In this document: one piece after another, positions 33,852-42,993 of the stretch | Numbering within the stretch: the first letter of the stretch is position 1 | Layout of the letters: every line of letters begins with the position of its first letter | The notes under the pieces: model-generated | The model's database searches: none | What the model was told of the DNA's origin: nothing | What the model saw: only the letters and a program-made list of their open reading frames with translations | NCBI RefSeq assembly: GCF_900110245.1 | Contig: NZ_FOCZ01000010.1 | Coordinates: 62,001-126,000, forward strand | Length of the DNA: 64,000 nt | Direction: 5' to 3' | DNA from: Niastella yeongjuensis | GTDB taxonomy: Bacteria > Bacteroidota > Bacteroidia > Chitinophagales > Chitinophagaceae | Program-made: the position numbers and the translations under genes

Positions 33852-35419
33852 TAAGGAGCCGGATCTGCCTTCCGTTTCATTTTCGCCAAAAACTTCCTCC
33901 TGATCACAATCTCCGTAGCCGGAATATTTTCCATTTTGCTTTCAAGCCAGCTGATGATATCCAGGTAAGCAAAGGCCCGGGTTTCGAACCGGTTGGCCTG
34001 TAATTGCTTTAACTGTTCCAGCAGTTTGGCAAACTCGGGTTTTAACTGGCGGGGCGACAAATGGAACGTACGCCGTAAAAAGCGAAAGATCTCTTCTTCC
34101 ACCACACTGAGGTTGCCCATTTTGGCCATAAAGCGGTAAACCGATTTGAACAGGTATTCCAGCAACTGAAAATTACCTAGTTCGTAATGGGCTATTAAAT
34201 GCAGCAGGCGGCTATAGCACTGCAGATCGGTACGCAGGTCAACCTTCCAGTTGATGATCTTATTCAGGTAATCGATGGCTTTTTCGTAGTGCCCGCTGCC
34301 AAAATACAGGGATGCGAATTTGTAATAGAAAACAAGTATGCGGTGGCGATCGAGATAGATCTCGTATTCCTGTAGCTTTTCTTCGATATAAGGTACCAGT
34401 TTCAACCCTTCAGAGAACGTGCCCTCCATAAAGTGCATGTTGATCTTGCTCACATGGAGGTATACAAAAGTCTGGATGCGGTTATTGTGGTTGTTGATCA
34501 CCAGGTCGCTGTTGCAAAAGGTTTCGAATTTCTCGAGGGACTCTTTCAACTTGGTATGGTTCTGCAGATCGAAGTGGGCACCCATGAGGTTGTGCATGCC
34601 TTTGATAAAGTGGGCCGTTTCCACTTCTATCATAAATGGTTCTTTTTCAAACAATTCCACCCATTTTTGGGTGCTTCGGTAGTATTGCAGAAAGTCCTGG
34701 CGAATAAAGGCGTACCAGCAATAGCTTTGGTACAGGTACAGGCGTTCGTAAAAGCCTTTGGCTTCATCGGCCCCTTTGGGGAAATGCTGGGCGAAGAACT
34801 GCTGGATCTCCTTTTCATCATTTTCATCGCGGGCATGGCCGTTCTTTATATACCAGCTATAGAGCAGCAGTGATAAATTGCTCAGTTTGCTTACCATTAC
34901 CAGGCGGCGATTGGTTTCATCTACCTCGCCTGTCAGCTGCTCGGCACGGTCGGTCATACTGCGCGTAATGTGCAGGGCCTCGATCTTTTTCTCAAAAAAC
35001 AGTACCTGCAACAAGTAGGTGATCTGGTTATTGGTGCGGGCCAGCTCCTTCATGCGGTCCAGCATCTTGAGGCTTTGGAGATATAATCCTTTGTTGTACA
35101 GGATGCGGGCATGGTCCATCATTTCGTGCAGCTGAATATCGATGTTGTTCTCATTTTTAATGAGGCGCAGGCTGCTCAGGATCTGCTTGTATAAATGGGC
35201 CTTTATATTCGATAACTGTTGCTTTTTCAGATCTTTATACTTACTCAACAGCAAATTTTCGTCGTAAGTGTCCATTTTATCCAGGGCGTCAAAAAGCTGC
35301 ACAATTTTCAGGTTCTCACTGGATGAATTTCTTTGTACATACAGCTTGAAATTGCGTTTTTCCGATTTCTCCAGCGATTTCACCAGCTGGAATAAGGCGT
35401 CTGTGGAACGGTTGGGCAT
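33851..35419 (-). CDS. Conserved-looking helical protein of unknown function
   Basis: With the ATG at 35419 (MPNRSTDALFQLVKSLEKSE) the protein has 522 residues; a TTG three codons earlier is less likely. The sequence is almost all amphipathic helix, with repeated patterns such as ILYNKGLYLQSLKMLDRMKEL and YFGSGHYEKAIDYLNKII that look like degenerate TPR-like repeats. There is no signal peptide or membrane segment. From memory, proteins like this are common in Chitinophagaceae, but I know no function. Its 3' end abuts a heptamer array. Upstream it is divergent from leuA. Confidence 0.8.
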   Translation of the reverse strand: MPNRSTDALFQLVKSLEKSEKRNFKLYVQRNSSSENLKIVQLFDALDKMDTYDENLLLSKYKDLKKQQLSNIKAHLYKQILSSLRLIKNENNIDIQLHEMMDHARILYNKGLYLQSLKMLDRMKELARTNNQITYLLQVLFFEKKIEALHITRSMTDRAEQLTGEVDETNRRLVMVSKLSNLSLLLYSWYIKNGHARDENDEKEIQQFFAQHFPKGADEAKGFYERLYLYQSYCWYAFIRQDFLQYYRSTQKWVELFEKEPFMIEVETAHFIKGMHNLMGAHFDLQNHTKLKESLEKFETFCNSDLVINNHNNRIQTFVYLHVSKINMHFMEGTFSEGLKLVPYIEEKLQEYEIYLDRHRILVFYYKFASLYFGSGHYEKAIDYLNKIINWKVDLRTDLQCYSRLLHLIAHYELGNFQLLEYLFKSVYRFMAKMGNLSVVEEEIFRFLRRTFHLSPRQLKPEFAKLLEQLKQLQANRFETRAFAYLDIISWLESKMENIPATEIVIRRKFLAKMKRKADPAP

Positions 35420-35510
35420 CGTAATCAAAAGTCATTAAAGTCCTTGACCCTCAGGGGTTTTGGACGGGTTCAACCTATTTAAATAGTGTAAATTAAGTAC
35501 AAATTTGGTT

Positions 35511-35603
35511 TTTGAAGTTACTTAATCAGGAATAATTTCGGTTCAGCAGGTTGTTATTCTCTTTAATAGCAAGCAACACAAAATCAAACAGCCTGCTTTT
35601 TTT
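35511..35603 (+). promoter_or_regulatory. leuA promoter and leader hairpin with T-run
   Basis: TTTG (35511-35514) and TAATTTCG (35533-35540) with an 18-base spacer fit the Bacteroidota -33/-7 promoter, close to TAnnTTTG. The predicted transcript starts near 35546, almost on AGCAGGTTGTT (35545-35555), which pairs with AACAGCCTGCT (35587-35597, one G-U pair) followed by seven T. No upstream plus-strand gene needs a terminator here, so an attenuator for leuA is likely. No leucine-rich leader peptide was found. Confidence 0.55.
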
Positions 35604-35632
35604 AAATAAAATCCTACTTTATAGAGTCACCT

Positions 35633-36796
35633 ATGCCAAAGAACAAAGTCTATATTTTCGACACAACATTGCGCGACGGCGAACAAGTGCCAGGCTGTAA
35701 ATTAAATACCAAGGAGAAGATAGAGATTGCTTTGGCCCTTGAAGAATTGGGTGTAGATATCATTGAAGCTGGTTTTCCCATTTCCTCACCCGGCGATTTC
35801 AAAAGTGTGAGTGAAATTGGATCAGTGATCAAGAACGCAGTCATATGTGGTTTAAGCCGGGCTGTGCAGAAAGACATCGAGGTAGCAGCCGAAGCTTTAA
35901 AGACAGCTAAAAGGCCTCGTATTCACACGGGGATCGGAACATCCGATTTCCATATTAAATCGAAATTCAACTCAACCCGTGAAGAGATCCTGGAACGCGC
36001 TAAACAAGCCGTTAAATGGGCTCGGAACTATACCAATGATGTTGAATTTTATGCCGAAGATGCTGGCCGTACCGAAAATGAGTACCTGGCCCGCGTGGTA
36101 GAAGCAGTGATCGCTGCCGGCGCCACCACAGTTAATATTCCTGATACAACAGGGTATTGCCTGCCGCATCAGTATGGCGAAAAGATCGCTTACCTGATCA
36201 ACAATGTACCAAATATCGACAAGGCAGTAATCAGCTGTCATTGTCACAACGATCTGGGACTGGCTACCGCAAACTCAATTGCCGGTGCAATGAATGGAGC
36301 CCGTCAGATCGAGTGTACGATAAATGGTTTAGGTGAAAGAGCCGGAAACACCTCACTGGAAGAAGTGGTTATGGTTATCCAGCAGCACCAAAGCCTCGGT
36401 TTTTATACCGATATCAAAACACAACAACTGAACCCATTGAGCAGACTGGTTTCCGATACTATGCGGATGCCCGTTCAACCGAATAAAGCTATTGTAGGCG
36501 CCAATGCATTCTCTCATTCATCTGGCATTCACCAGGATGGATTTTTGAAAGATGCACAAACCTATGAGATCATTAACCCCGAACAAGTAGGGGCAGATGG
36601 AAGTAAGATCGTATTAACAGCGCGCAGCGGCCGAAGCGCTTTGGCTCATCGTTTTCATAAACTGGGATTCATGTTCAACCGCAATGATATTGATGTGTTG
36701 TACGAACAGTTTTTGAAAGTAGCAGACAGGAAAAAAGAAGTAGAAGATGAGGATCTGAAGGTATTGGCAAATCAATACCAGGCCGCCACAGTGTAG
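35633..36796 (+). CDS. leuA: 2-isopropylmalate synthase (short form)
   Basis: The 387-residue enzyme condenses acetyl-CoA with 2-oxoisovalerate, the first step to leucine. It has the HMGL-like TIM-barrel blocks [49 protein letters not shown] and [16 protein letters not shown], and [11 protein letters not shown]. At this length it lacks the C-terminal LeuA allosteric domain of about 120 residues that gives leucine feedback in E. coli. Control may then act at the leader hairpin. Citramalate synthase is an alternative, but no leuC or leuD follows here to help decide. A terminator lies downstream. Confidence 0.85.
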   Translation: MPKNKVYIFDTTLRDGEQVPGCKLNTKEKIEIALALEELGVDIIEAGFPISSPGDFKSVSEIGSVIKNAVICGLSRAVQKDIEVAAEALKTAKRPRIHTGIGTSDFHIKSKFNSTREEILERAKQAVKWARNYTNDVEFYAEDAGRTENEYLARVVEAVIAAGATTVNIPDTTGYCLPHQYGEKIAYLINNVPNIDKAVISCHCHNDLGLATANSIAGAMNGARQIECTINGLGERAGNTSLEEVVMVIQQHQSLGFYTDIKTQQLNPLSRLVSDTMRMPVQPNKAIVGANAFSHSSGIHQDGFLKDAQTYEIINPEQVGADGSKIVLTARSGRSALAHRFHKLGFMFNRNDIDVLYEQFLKVADRKKEVEDEDLKVLANQYQAATV

Positions 36797-36834
36797 TGAG
36801 CAGTATTTTCTCATAATCATGTAGTTTTTGTTAC

Positions 36835-36861
36835 GCGTGGTGCGTCTGCACCACGCTTTTT
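36835..36861 (+). terminator. Intrinsic terminator after leuA
   Basis: GCGTGGTGC (36835-36843) and GCACCACGC (36848-36856) form a perfect nine-pair stem with a four-base loop, followed by five T. It sits 39 bases after the leuA stop. Confidence 0.88.
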
Positions 36862-37039
36862 CTCAAAACCAACCAGCCCTATTACTAATAAAAGTTTTTT
36901 ATCGCGCCTGATGGTGCAACCATTGATTGAAAAAATAACCATGAAAGTTATGTTTCATTACAAACGGTTGGCACTGGTTAGGCTATAGGTGTATGAAAGA
37001 ATGCGGGGATTTGATAACCGTATTTTGAAACTCCGTTTT

Positions 37040-38155
37040 ATGGAAAAAAAGATTGTTGTTATAGAAGGTGATGGCATAGGGCCTGAAGTAACCCGGCAGG
37101 CGGTAAAAGTATTGAATGCCATTGCCGAGCAATTTGGTCATGAGTTCCACTACCAGTATTGCTTAATGGGTGCCGATGCCATAGATAAAACCGGCAACCC
37201 GCTGCCCGATGAAACGATTGAAGCCTGCCTGAACAGCGATGGAATATTATTTGGCGCTATCGGCCATCCAAAATACGATAACGATCCTTCCGCCAAAGTA
37301 CGCCCCGAACAGGGCCTGCTGAAACTGCGGAAAAGCTTACAATTGTTTGCCAACATTCGACCTGTAACTACGTACCCCTCACTTCAACACTTATCTCCTT
37401 TAAAAGCACAGCAATTAGAAGGAGTTGATTTTATAATCTTCAGAGAACTGACCGGCGGCATTTATTTTGGGAAGAAGGAATTAAGTGAAGATGGGACCCG
37501 GGCTGCTGACGATTGCGTATATACGCGTACGGAAATTGAACGCATTGCGCACCTGGCATTTCAGTATGCCAAACAGCGCCGCAAGAAATTAACGCTGGTT
37601 GATAAAGCCAATGTGCTGGAAACATCGCGCTTATGGCGCAAAGTAGTACAGGAAATAGCAACCCAGTACGCTGAGGTGAAAGTCGATTTCCTGTTTGTTG
37701 ATAATGCTGCCATGCAAATCATCCTGAACCCGAAACAGTTTGATGTAATACTTACAGAAAATATGTTCGGCGATATCATCAGTGATGAAGCCAGCGTGAT
37801 CAGCGGTTCCTTAGGTTTATTACCCTCCGCATCGATCGGGGCCGGAGTAGCACTGTTTGAACCCATCCATGGTTCCTATCCGCAGGCAGCCGGTAAAGAC
37901 ATCGCCAACCCGCTGGGATGTATTCTGTCTGCCGCCATGTTGCTCGACCATTTGGGACTGGCTAAAGAAGCTGAGGCAGTAAGGCTTGGAGTAGAATGGA
38001 CGCTGGTAAATGGTTTTGTAACAAAAGATATTGATCCGATTAATTTTTATTTCACGTCAACCATTGGTGAACTGGTTAGTGATTTTGTAGCGAACCGGAT
38101 ACCAGGTGGGGTGAATAAGGCCAATATAGAATTGAGGAAATCAACGATCATTTAG
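37040..38155 (+). CDS. leuB: 3-isopropylmalate dehydrogenase
   Basis: With the ATG at 37040 (MEKKIVVIEGDGIGPEVTRQ) the enzyme has 371 residues, the normal length; an upstream in-frame start would add 17 unrelated residues. LeuB blocks are clear: GAIGHPKYD, RELTGGIYFG, YTRTEIERIAHLAF, DKANVLETSRLWR and LTENMFGDIISDEASVISGS. It oxidises and decarboxylates 3-isopropylmalate in leucine synthesis. It is separated from leuA by a terminator and has no leuC/leuD neighbours, so the isomerase genes must be elsewhere. Confidence 0.94.
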   Translation: MEKKIVVIEGDGIGPEVTRQAVKVLNAIAEQFGHEFHYQYCLMGADAIDKTGNPLPDETIEACLNSDGILFGAIGHPKYDNDPSAKVRPEQGLLKLRKSLQLFANIRPVTTYPSLQHLSPLKAQQLEGVDFIIFRELTGGIYFGKKELSEDGTRAADDCVYTRTEIERIAHLAFQYAKQRRKKLTLVDKANVLETSRLWRKVVQEIATQYAEVKVDFLFVDNAAMQIILNPKQFDVILTENMFGDIISDEASVISGSLGLLPSASIGAGVALFEPIHGSYPQAAGKDIANPLGCILSAAMLLDHLGLAKEAEAVRLGVEWTLVNGFVTKDIDPINFYFTSTIGELVSDFVANRIPGGVNKANIELRKSTII

Positions 38156-38187
38156 CTGGTAAACAGCTGGTGATTGATGAGATGAAG

Positions 38188-38277
38188 AAGTAGAAGGTAG
38201 GAGATAAGAGGTAAGAAATTTGAAGGAAGACTGTGCTTGCAGAAAAATCATACTTCGTACTTCATACGTCTTACTTC
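38188..38277. repeat. Two heptamer arrays after leuB
   Basis: AAGTAGA, AGGTAGG, AGATAAG and AGGTAAG are in phase at 38188-38215. ATACTTC, GTACTTC, ATACGTC and TTACTTC are in phase at 38250-38277. Both have a 7-base period but unrelated units. Confidence 0.75.
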
Positions 38278-38319
38278 TGCAAATCAGGGCCGGAAAAACA
38301 AAAATTTAGAAAAAAGCTC

Positions 38320-38350
38320 TTTATAATTCAAAACGGCGGGTGTATATTTG
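38320..38350 (+). promoter_or_regulatory. ilv operon promoter
   Basis: TATATTTG (38343-38350) matches TAnnTTTG exactly, and TTTA (38320-38323) sits 19 bases upstream in place of TTTG. A start near 38357 gives a very short leader before the peptide ATG at 38369. Confidence 0.6.
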
Positions 38351-38368
38351 TTCCACACGAATTCCTCT

Positions 38369-38470
38369 ATGCAAAAAAGCAGCTTTAATAACATCATCTC
38401 TGTGGTTACTGCAATAATAATTATTGTGGTGGTGGTGGTTATTCCTGCAATTCATGGAGGTGGTGCTTAA
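38369..38470 (+). CDS. ilv operon leader peptide
   Basis: A 33-residue frame begins MQKSSFNNIISVVT and continues into a run of four Ile and five Val codons, ending AIHGGGA. Eight Ile and seven Val in 33 residues match the logic of the E. coli ilv leader peptides: when charged tRNA-Ile or tRNA-Val is scarce the ribosome stalls in the run and the terminator downstream does not form. The terminator at 38494-38525 begins 24 bases after the stop codon. The frame is preceded by an exact -7 element. No leucine codons are present, unlike enteric ilvGMEDA leaders. It is too short to be anything but a regulatory peptide. Confidence 0.85.
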   Translation: MQKSSFNNIISVVTAIIIIVVVVVIPAIHGGGA

Positions 38471-38493
38471 CGTATACTAAAAATCAGCATAAA

Positions 38494-38525
38494 GACCCGC
38501 CTCCAACGAGGCGGGTCTTTTTTTT
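38494..38525 (+). terminator. ilv attenuator
   Basis: GACCCGCCTC (38494-38503) and GAGGCGGGTC (38508-38517) form a perfect ten-pair stem with loop CAAC, followed by eight T. It stands between the leader peptide and ilvE and completes the attenuator. Confidence 0.92.
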
Positions 38526-38549
38526 GACCTTACTCTAAATAAAACAGAC

Positions 38550-39440
38550 ATGGCTTACTATCACGATAATACGATCATTTACCTCAATGGCACTTTTGTA
38601 AAAGCGGCCGAGGCTACTACTGACTATTACAGTCAGTCACTTCATTATGGTTATGCCGTTTTTGAAGGCATCAGATCGTACAAAACAACCAACGGGGAAA
38701 CAAAGATCTTTAAGGCAAAAGAACACTACGACCGGTTGAAGAACTCAGCCGTCGCATTGAACATGCCTTATAGCTGGGATACTGATGAACTGATTGAAGC
38801 CACGTACGAGGTACTGGCAAAAAACAACCTGCAGAATGCTTACATCCGGCCAGTTGTATACGCACCGGCCAATATGAGCTTCAATCCTAACAACGAATCA
38901 TATATTATGATCGCTGCCTGGGAAATGGGTTTGTTCCTGGGAGAAAAATTACTCCGCGTAATGACCTCATCGTTTCAACGTCCCAACCCCAAAGGTTTTC
39001 GTATTGAAGCCAAAGCAAGCGGTCACTATGTGAACTCGATACTGGCCAGCCAGGAAGCAAAAGCAAAAGGTTTTGATGAAGCCCTGTTGACTGATATGAA
39101 TGATTATGTAGCAGAAGGTCCGGGCGCCAATGTATTTTTTGAAAAGAATGGTAAACTGGTTACTCCGCCCACAGGAAATATCTTACCCGGAATAACACGG
39201 GCTACGGTAATGGAGATCTGTGCAGAAATGAACATTCCCGTTGAAGAACGCCTGTTCACTACCGATGAATTGAAACAGGCCGATGCTGCTTTCTTTTGCG
39301 GTACTGCAGCAGAAGTGATCGGCTGGCAATCGCTTGATGAAGCCCTATTCCCCAAAAACTGGAACGATACGCTGGGAAGAAAAATTCAACTGGCATACAA
39401 AGAGCGCGTGACCGAAGCAACGATGATTCAGACAAAATAA
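38550..39440 (+). CDS. ilvE: Branched-chain amino acid aminotransferase
   Basis: The 296-residue fold-type IV PLP enzyme transfers amino groups between glutamate and the keto acids of Ile, Val and Leu. Features are the N-terminal FEGIRSYKT, IRPVVYAP, the lysine region AKASGHYVNSILASQEAKAKG, EGPGANVFF and TPPTGNILPGITRATVMEI, and CGTAAEVIGW. It is the first structural gene after the attenuator, with ilvD 38 bases downstream. The ATG at 38550 gives the typical MAYYHDNTIIYLNG start of Bacteroidota enzymes. Confidence 0.94.
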   Translation: MAYYHDNTIIYLNGTFVKAAEATTDYYSQSLHYGYAVFEGIRSYKTTNGETKIFKAKEHYDRLKNSAVALNMPYSWDTDELIEATYEVLAKNNLQNAYIRPVVYAPANMSFNPNNESYIMIAAWEMGLFLGEKLLRVMTSSFQRPNPKGFRIEAKASGHYVNSILASQEAKAKGFDEALLTDMNDYVAEGPGANVFFEKNGKLVTPPTGNILPGITRATVMEICAEMNIPVEERLFTTDELKQADAAFFCGTAAEVIGWQSLDEALFPKNWNDTLGRKIQLAYKERVTEATMIQTK

Positions 39441-39478
39441 TAAGTAAATCCAATTTTAATAGTTTTTAGACAGGTACT

Positions 39479-41164
39479 ATGGCAGAAATAAACAAATATT
39501 CAAAGACACTTACGCAGGACGAAACACAACCTGCCGCCCAGGCCATGTTATACGGCATTGGCTTAACCGATGAAGATCTGAAAAAAGCACAGGTAGGTAT
39601 AGCCAGCATGGGTTACGATGGCAACACCTGTAACATGCACCTGAACGACCTGGCTAAAATTGTAAAAGAAGGTGTTTGGGCAAATGACCTCGTAGGGTTG
39701 ATCTTTAATACCATTGGGGTGAGTGATGGTATGTCGAACGGAACTGATGGTATGCGCTATTCACTGGTTAGCCGCGACGTAATTGCCGACTCCATTGAAG
39801 CAGTTTGTGGCGCACAATATTATGACGCTGTAATTACCATTCCTGGTTGCGATAAAAATATGCCGGGTTCATTAATGGCCATGGGCCGGTTGAACCGTCC
39901 CGCCATCATGGTATATGGTGGAACCATTGCACCCGGTCACTATAAAGGACAAGACCTGAATATCGTTTCTTCCTTTGAAGCATTGGGTCAAAAGATAGCC
40001 GGTCAGTTGAGTGATGCAGATTTCAAAGGCATTGTAATGAATAGTTGTCCGGGTGCTGGCGCCTGTGGCGGTATGTACACGGCCAATACCATGGCATCGG
40101 CCATTGAAGCATTGGGAATGAGCCTGCCTTATTCATCTTCGAATCCGGCGCTCAGTGAAGAAAAAAGAAAAGAGTGTTATGATGCGGGTAAAGCCATCCG
40201 CCTGTTGATGGAAAAAGATATCAAGCCAAAGGATATCATGACCCGCAAAGCTTTCGAAAACGCCATCACCACCATTATGATCCTCGGTGGAAGTACCAAC
40301 GCTGTACTGCACCTGATCGCCATCGCCAAGAGCGTAGACATTCCCCTCACACAAGACGACTTCCAGACCATCAGCAATAAGATCCCCATGCTGGCCGACT
40401 TTAAACCCAGCGGCAAGTATTTGATGCAGGACCTGCACGAGCATGGTGGTTTGCCTTCAGTAATGAAATACCTGTTGCAAAAAGGGTTGCTGCATGGCGA
40501 CTGTTTAACCGTAACTGGTAAAACACTGGCGGAGAACCTGGCCGGCGTTCCTGATCTCGACTTCAACAAACAAAAAATCATTCTCCCGTTAGAAACTCCG
40601 ATAAAAGCTACCGGTCACTTACAAATTCTGTATGGTAACCTGGCCGAAAACGGTAGTGTAGCCAAGATCACCGGTAAAGAAGGCGAACGTTTTGAAGGAC
40701 CCGCCCGCGTATTCGATGGCGAGTTTGAACTGATTGCCGGTATTCAAAGTAAAAAGGTACAACCTGGCGACGTAGTGGTGATCCGTTACGTAGGTCCCAA
40801 AGGCGGACCTGGTATGCCCGAGATGCTGAAACCAACATCGGCCCTGATCGGTGCCGGTTTAGGTAAAAGCGTAGCCCTTATCACCGATGGCCGTTTCAGT
40901 GGCGGTACCCACGGTTTTGTAGTAGGACACATTACGCCCGAAGCATTTGATGGCGGTGGGCTTGCCTACCTGAAAGATGGTGACATCATTGAACTGGATG
41001 CCGTGAAGAATACCATCAATGCAAAGGTTGATGCCGACGAATGGGCAAAACGCAAAACGGCCTGGAAGCAACCAGCGTTAAAGGTAACAAAGGGACTTTT
41101 GTATAAATATGCGAAGCAGGTAAAAGATGCTTCTGAAGGATGTGTAACTGATGAAGCGGAATAA
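39479..41164 (+). CDS. ilvD: Dihydroxy-acid dehydratase
   Basis: This 561-residue iron-sulfur enzyme dehydrates 2,3-dihydroxy acids to the keto acids of valine and isoleucine. Cluster cysteines are C51 (GNTCNMHL), C124 (PGCDKNMPG) and C196 ([15 protein letters not shown]). [20 protein letters not shown] is the characteristic C-terminal block. It lies in the attenuated ilv operon between ilvE and ilvB. Length and motifs are complete. Confidence 0.96.
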   Translation: MAEINKYSKTLTQDETQPAAQAMLYGIGLTDEDLKKAQVGIASMGYDGNTCNMHLNDLAKIVKEGVWANDLVGLIFNTIGVSDGMSNGTDGMRYSLVSRDVIADSIEAVCGAQYYDAVITIPGCDKNMPGSLMAMGRLNRPAIMVYGGTIAPGHYKGQDLNIVSSFEALGQKIAGQLSDADFKGIVMNSCPGAGACGGMYTANTMASAIEALGMSLPYSSSNPALSEEKRKECYDAGKAIRLLMEKDIKPKDIMTRKAFENAITTIMILGGSTNAVLHLIAIAKSVDIPLTQDDFQTISNKIPMLADFKPSGKYLMQDLHEHGGLPSVMKYLLQKGLLHGDCLTVTGKTLAENLAGVPDLDFNKQKIILPLETPIKATGHLQILYGNLAENGSVAKITGKEGERFEGPARVFDGEFELIAGIQSKKVQPGDVVVIRYVGPKGGPGMPEMLKPTSALIGAGLGKSVALITDGRFSGGTHGFVVGHITPEAFDGGGLAYLKDGDIIELDAVKNTINAKVDADEWAKRKTAWKQPALKVTKGLLYKYAKQVKDASEGCVTDEAE

Positions 41165-41232
41165 ACGATGCCGCTCCATCTCACAAAAAAAGAAATGGAA
41201 CTAAACGACAATTGAATCACAAAAAAAAGTTT

Positions 41233-42978
41233 ATGAGTACAATCGAAAAGGCACCTGCCAAAGGAAAGACGGAAAAGAAACCAGCAGTAAAAAATATCAG
41301 CGGTTCGGTCGCAGTGTTGGAAGCATTCCTGGAAGAGGGTGTCAGTACCATCTTTGGGTACCCAGGTGGCGCCATTATGCCTATCTATGATGCGCTGTAC
41401 GATTACCAGGAAAAACTTCATCATATACTGGTGCGTCATGAACAGGGGGCTACCCATGCTGCCCAGGGTTATGCGCGCTCATCCGGCGAGGTCGGTGTCG
41501 TATTTGCCACCAGTGGTCCTGGCGCTACCAACCTGGTAACAGGTTTGGCAGATGCAATGATCGATAGTACGCCATTGGTGTGTGTAACTGGTCAGGTGTT
41601 TGCGCACCTGCTGGGTACAGATGCCTTTCAGGAAACTGATGTGATCAATATTACCACACCGGTAACCAAATGGAATTACCAGGTAACAGATGCTACCGAA
41701 ATTCCAGCCGTACTGGCAAAAGCGTTCTACATTGCCCGCAGCGGACGTCCCGGCCCGGTGTTGATCGATATTACCAAGAACGCGCAAATACAAAAATTCG
41801 ATTACGAAGGTTATACCAAATGTGATCACGTACGCAGCTACCGCCCTGCACCAATCGTACGTAAAGAATACGTGGCTGAAGCCGCCAAACTGATCAACGA
41901 AGCGCAAAAACCATTTGTGATCTTTGGTCAGGGTGTAATCCTGGGTAAAGCTGAGCAGGAGTTTATAAAATTCATTGAGAAAGCAGGTATCCCTACCGCC
42001 TGGACCGTTATGGGTTTGAGCGCTATCCCTTCAGACCATCCGTTGAACGTAGGTATGCTGGGTATGCACGGCAACTATGGCCCCAACGTACTCACCAATG
42101 AATGTGATGTATTGATCGCGATCGGAATGCGTTTTGATGACCGCGTTACCGGCCGGTTAGACAAATATGCCAAACAGGCAAAAGTGATTCACCTGGATAT
42201 TGATCCGGCGGAGGTTGACAAGAATGTAAAAACAACTGTTCCGGTTTGGGGCGACTGTAAAGAAACCCTGCCCATGTTGACCGCACTGGTAGAACAAAAA
42301 GTATATCCGCAATGGTTGCAGAAGTTCAAGGATATGATGAAAGAGGAAGAAGAAGCCTGCATCAACCCTGAGTTGAATCCTACTACCGAAGCAATGACCA
42401 TGGGTGAGGTAATAAAAACCCTGAATGAGCTCACAGGTGGCGATGCCATTATTGTAACCGACGTAGGCCAGCACCAGATGGTAGCCTGCCGGTATGCGAA
42501 ATTCACCAATTCAAAAAGCAATATCACTTCCGGTGGATTGGGGACCATGGGCTTTGGCTTACCAGCAGCAATAGGTGCCAAAGTAGGCGCGCCCAAAAGA
42601 ACTACCGTTGCTATCATTGGCGATGGCGGTTTCCAAATGACCCTGCAGGAATTGGGAACCATTATGCAAACAGAGATCGATGTTAAGATCCTGATCCTGA
42701 ACAACCAGTTCCTGGGCATGGTACGCCAGTGGCAACAGCTCTTTAATGACAAGCGTTACTCATTCGTAGATATTGCCAGTCCTAATTTTGTAACACTGGC
42801 CAGTGCATACAAAATACCAGGACAAAGCATTTCAAAAAGGGAGGACCTGAAAAAAGCATTGAGTGAAATGCTGAATACAAAAGGTGCTTACCTGTTGGAA
42901 GTAATGGTAGGGAAGGAAAACAACGTATTCCCGATGGTACCGCAAGGTTGCAGCGTAGCAGAGATCCGTTTAAAATAA
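41233..42978 (+). CDS. ilvB: Acetolactate synthase large subunit
   Basis: With the ATG at 41233 (MSTIEKAPAKGKTEKKPAVK) the protein has 581 residues. The ThDP-dependent carboligase has the glutamate in VRHEQGATHAAQGYAR, the FAD-binding middle domain, and the ThDP/Mg motif GDGGFQMTLQELGTIMQTE...NN (GDG...N). An alternative TTG at 41212 adds seven residues. It makes acetolactate or acetohydroxybutyrate with the IlvN subunit encoded after the next gene. An upstream spacer of 68 bases contains no terminator. Confidence 0.95.
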   Translation: MSTIEKAPAKGKTEKKPAVKNISGSVAVLEAFLEEGVSTIFGYPGGAIMPIYDALYDYQEKLHHILVRHEQGATHAAQGYARSSGEVGVVFATSGPGATNLVTGLADAMIDSTPLVCVTGQVFAHLLGTDAFQETDVINITTPVTKWNYQVTDATEIPAVLAKAFYIARSGRPGPVLIDITKNAQIQKFDYEGYTKCDHVRSYRPAPIVRKEYVAEAAKLINEAQKPFVIFGQGVILGKAEQEFIKFIEKAGIPTAWTVMGLSAIPSDHPLNVGMLGMHGNYGPNVLTNECDVLIAIGMRFDDRVTGRLDKYAKQAKVIHLDIDPAEVDKNVKTTVPVWGDCKETLPMLTALVEQKVYPQWLQKFKDMMKEEEEACINPELNPTTEAMTMGEVIKTLNELTGGDAIIVTDVGQHQMVACRYAKFTNSKSNITSGGLGTMGFGLPAAIGAKVGAPKRTTVAIIGDGGFQMTLQELGTIMQTEIDVKILILNNQFLGMVRQWQQLFNDKRYSFVDIASPNFVTLASAYKIPGQSISKREDLKKALSEMLNTKGAYLLEVMVGKENNVFPMVPQGCSVAEIRLK

Positions 42979-42993
42979 TTAAAAAGGAAACGA

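Larger units (their letters stand above)
38156..38368. other. Spacer between leuB and the ilv leader
   Basis: It carries two heptamer arrays (see the separate entry) and the ilv promoter. An inverted repeat TTGCAGAA (38237-38244) / TTCTGCAA (38275-38282) flanks the second array. No gene was seen. Confidence 0.6.
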
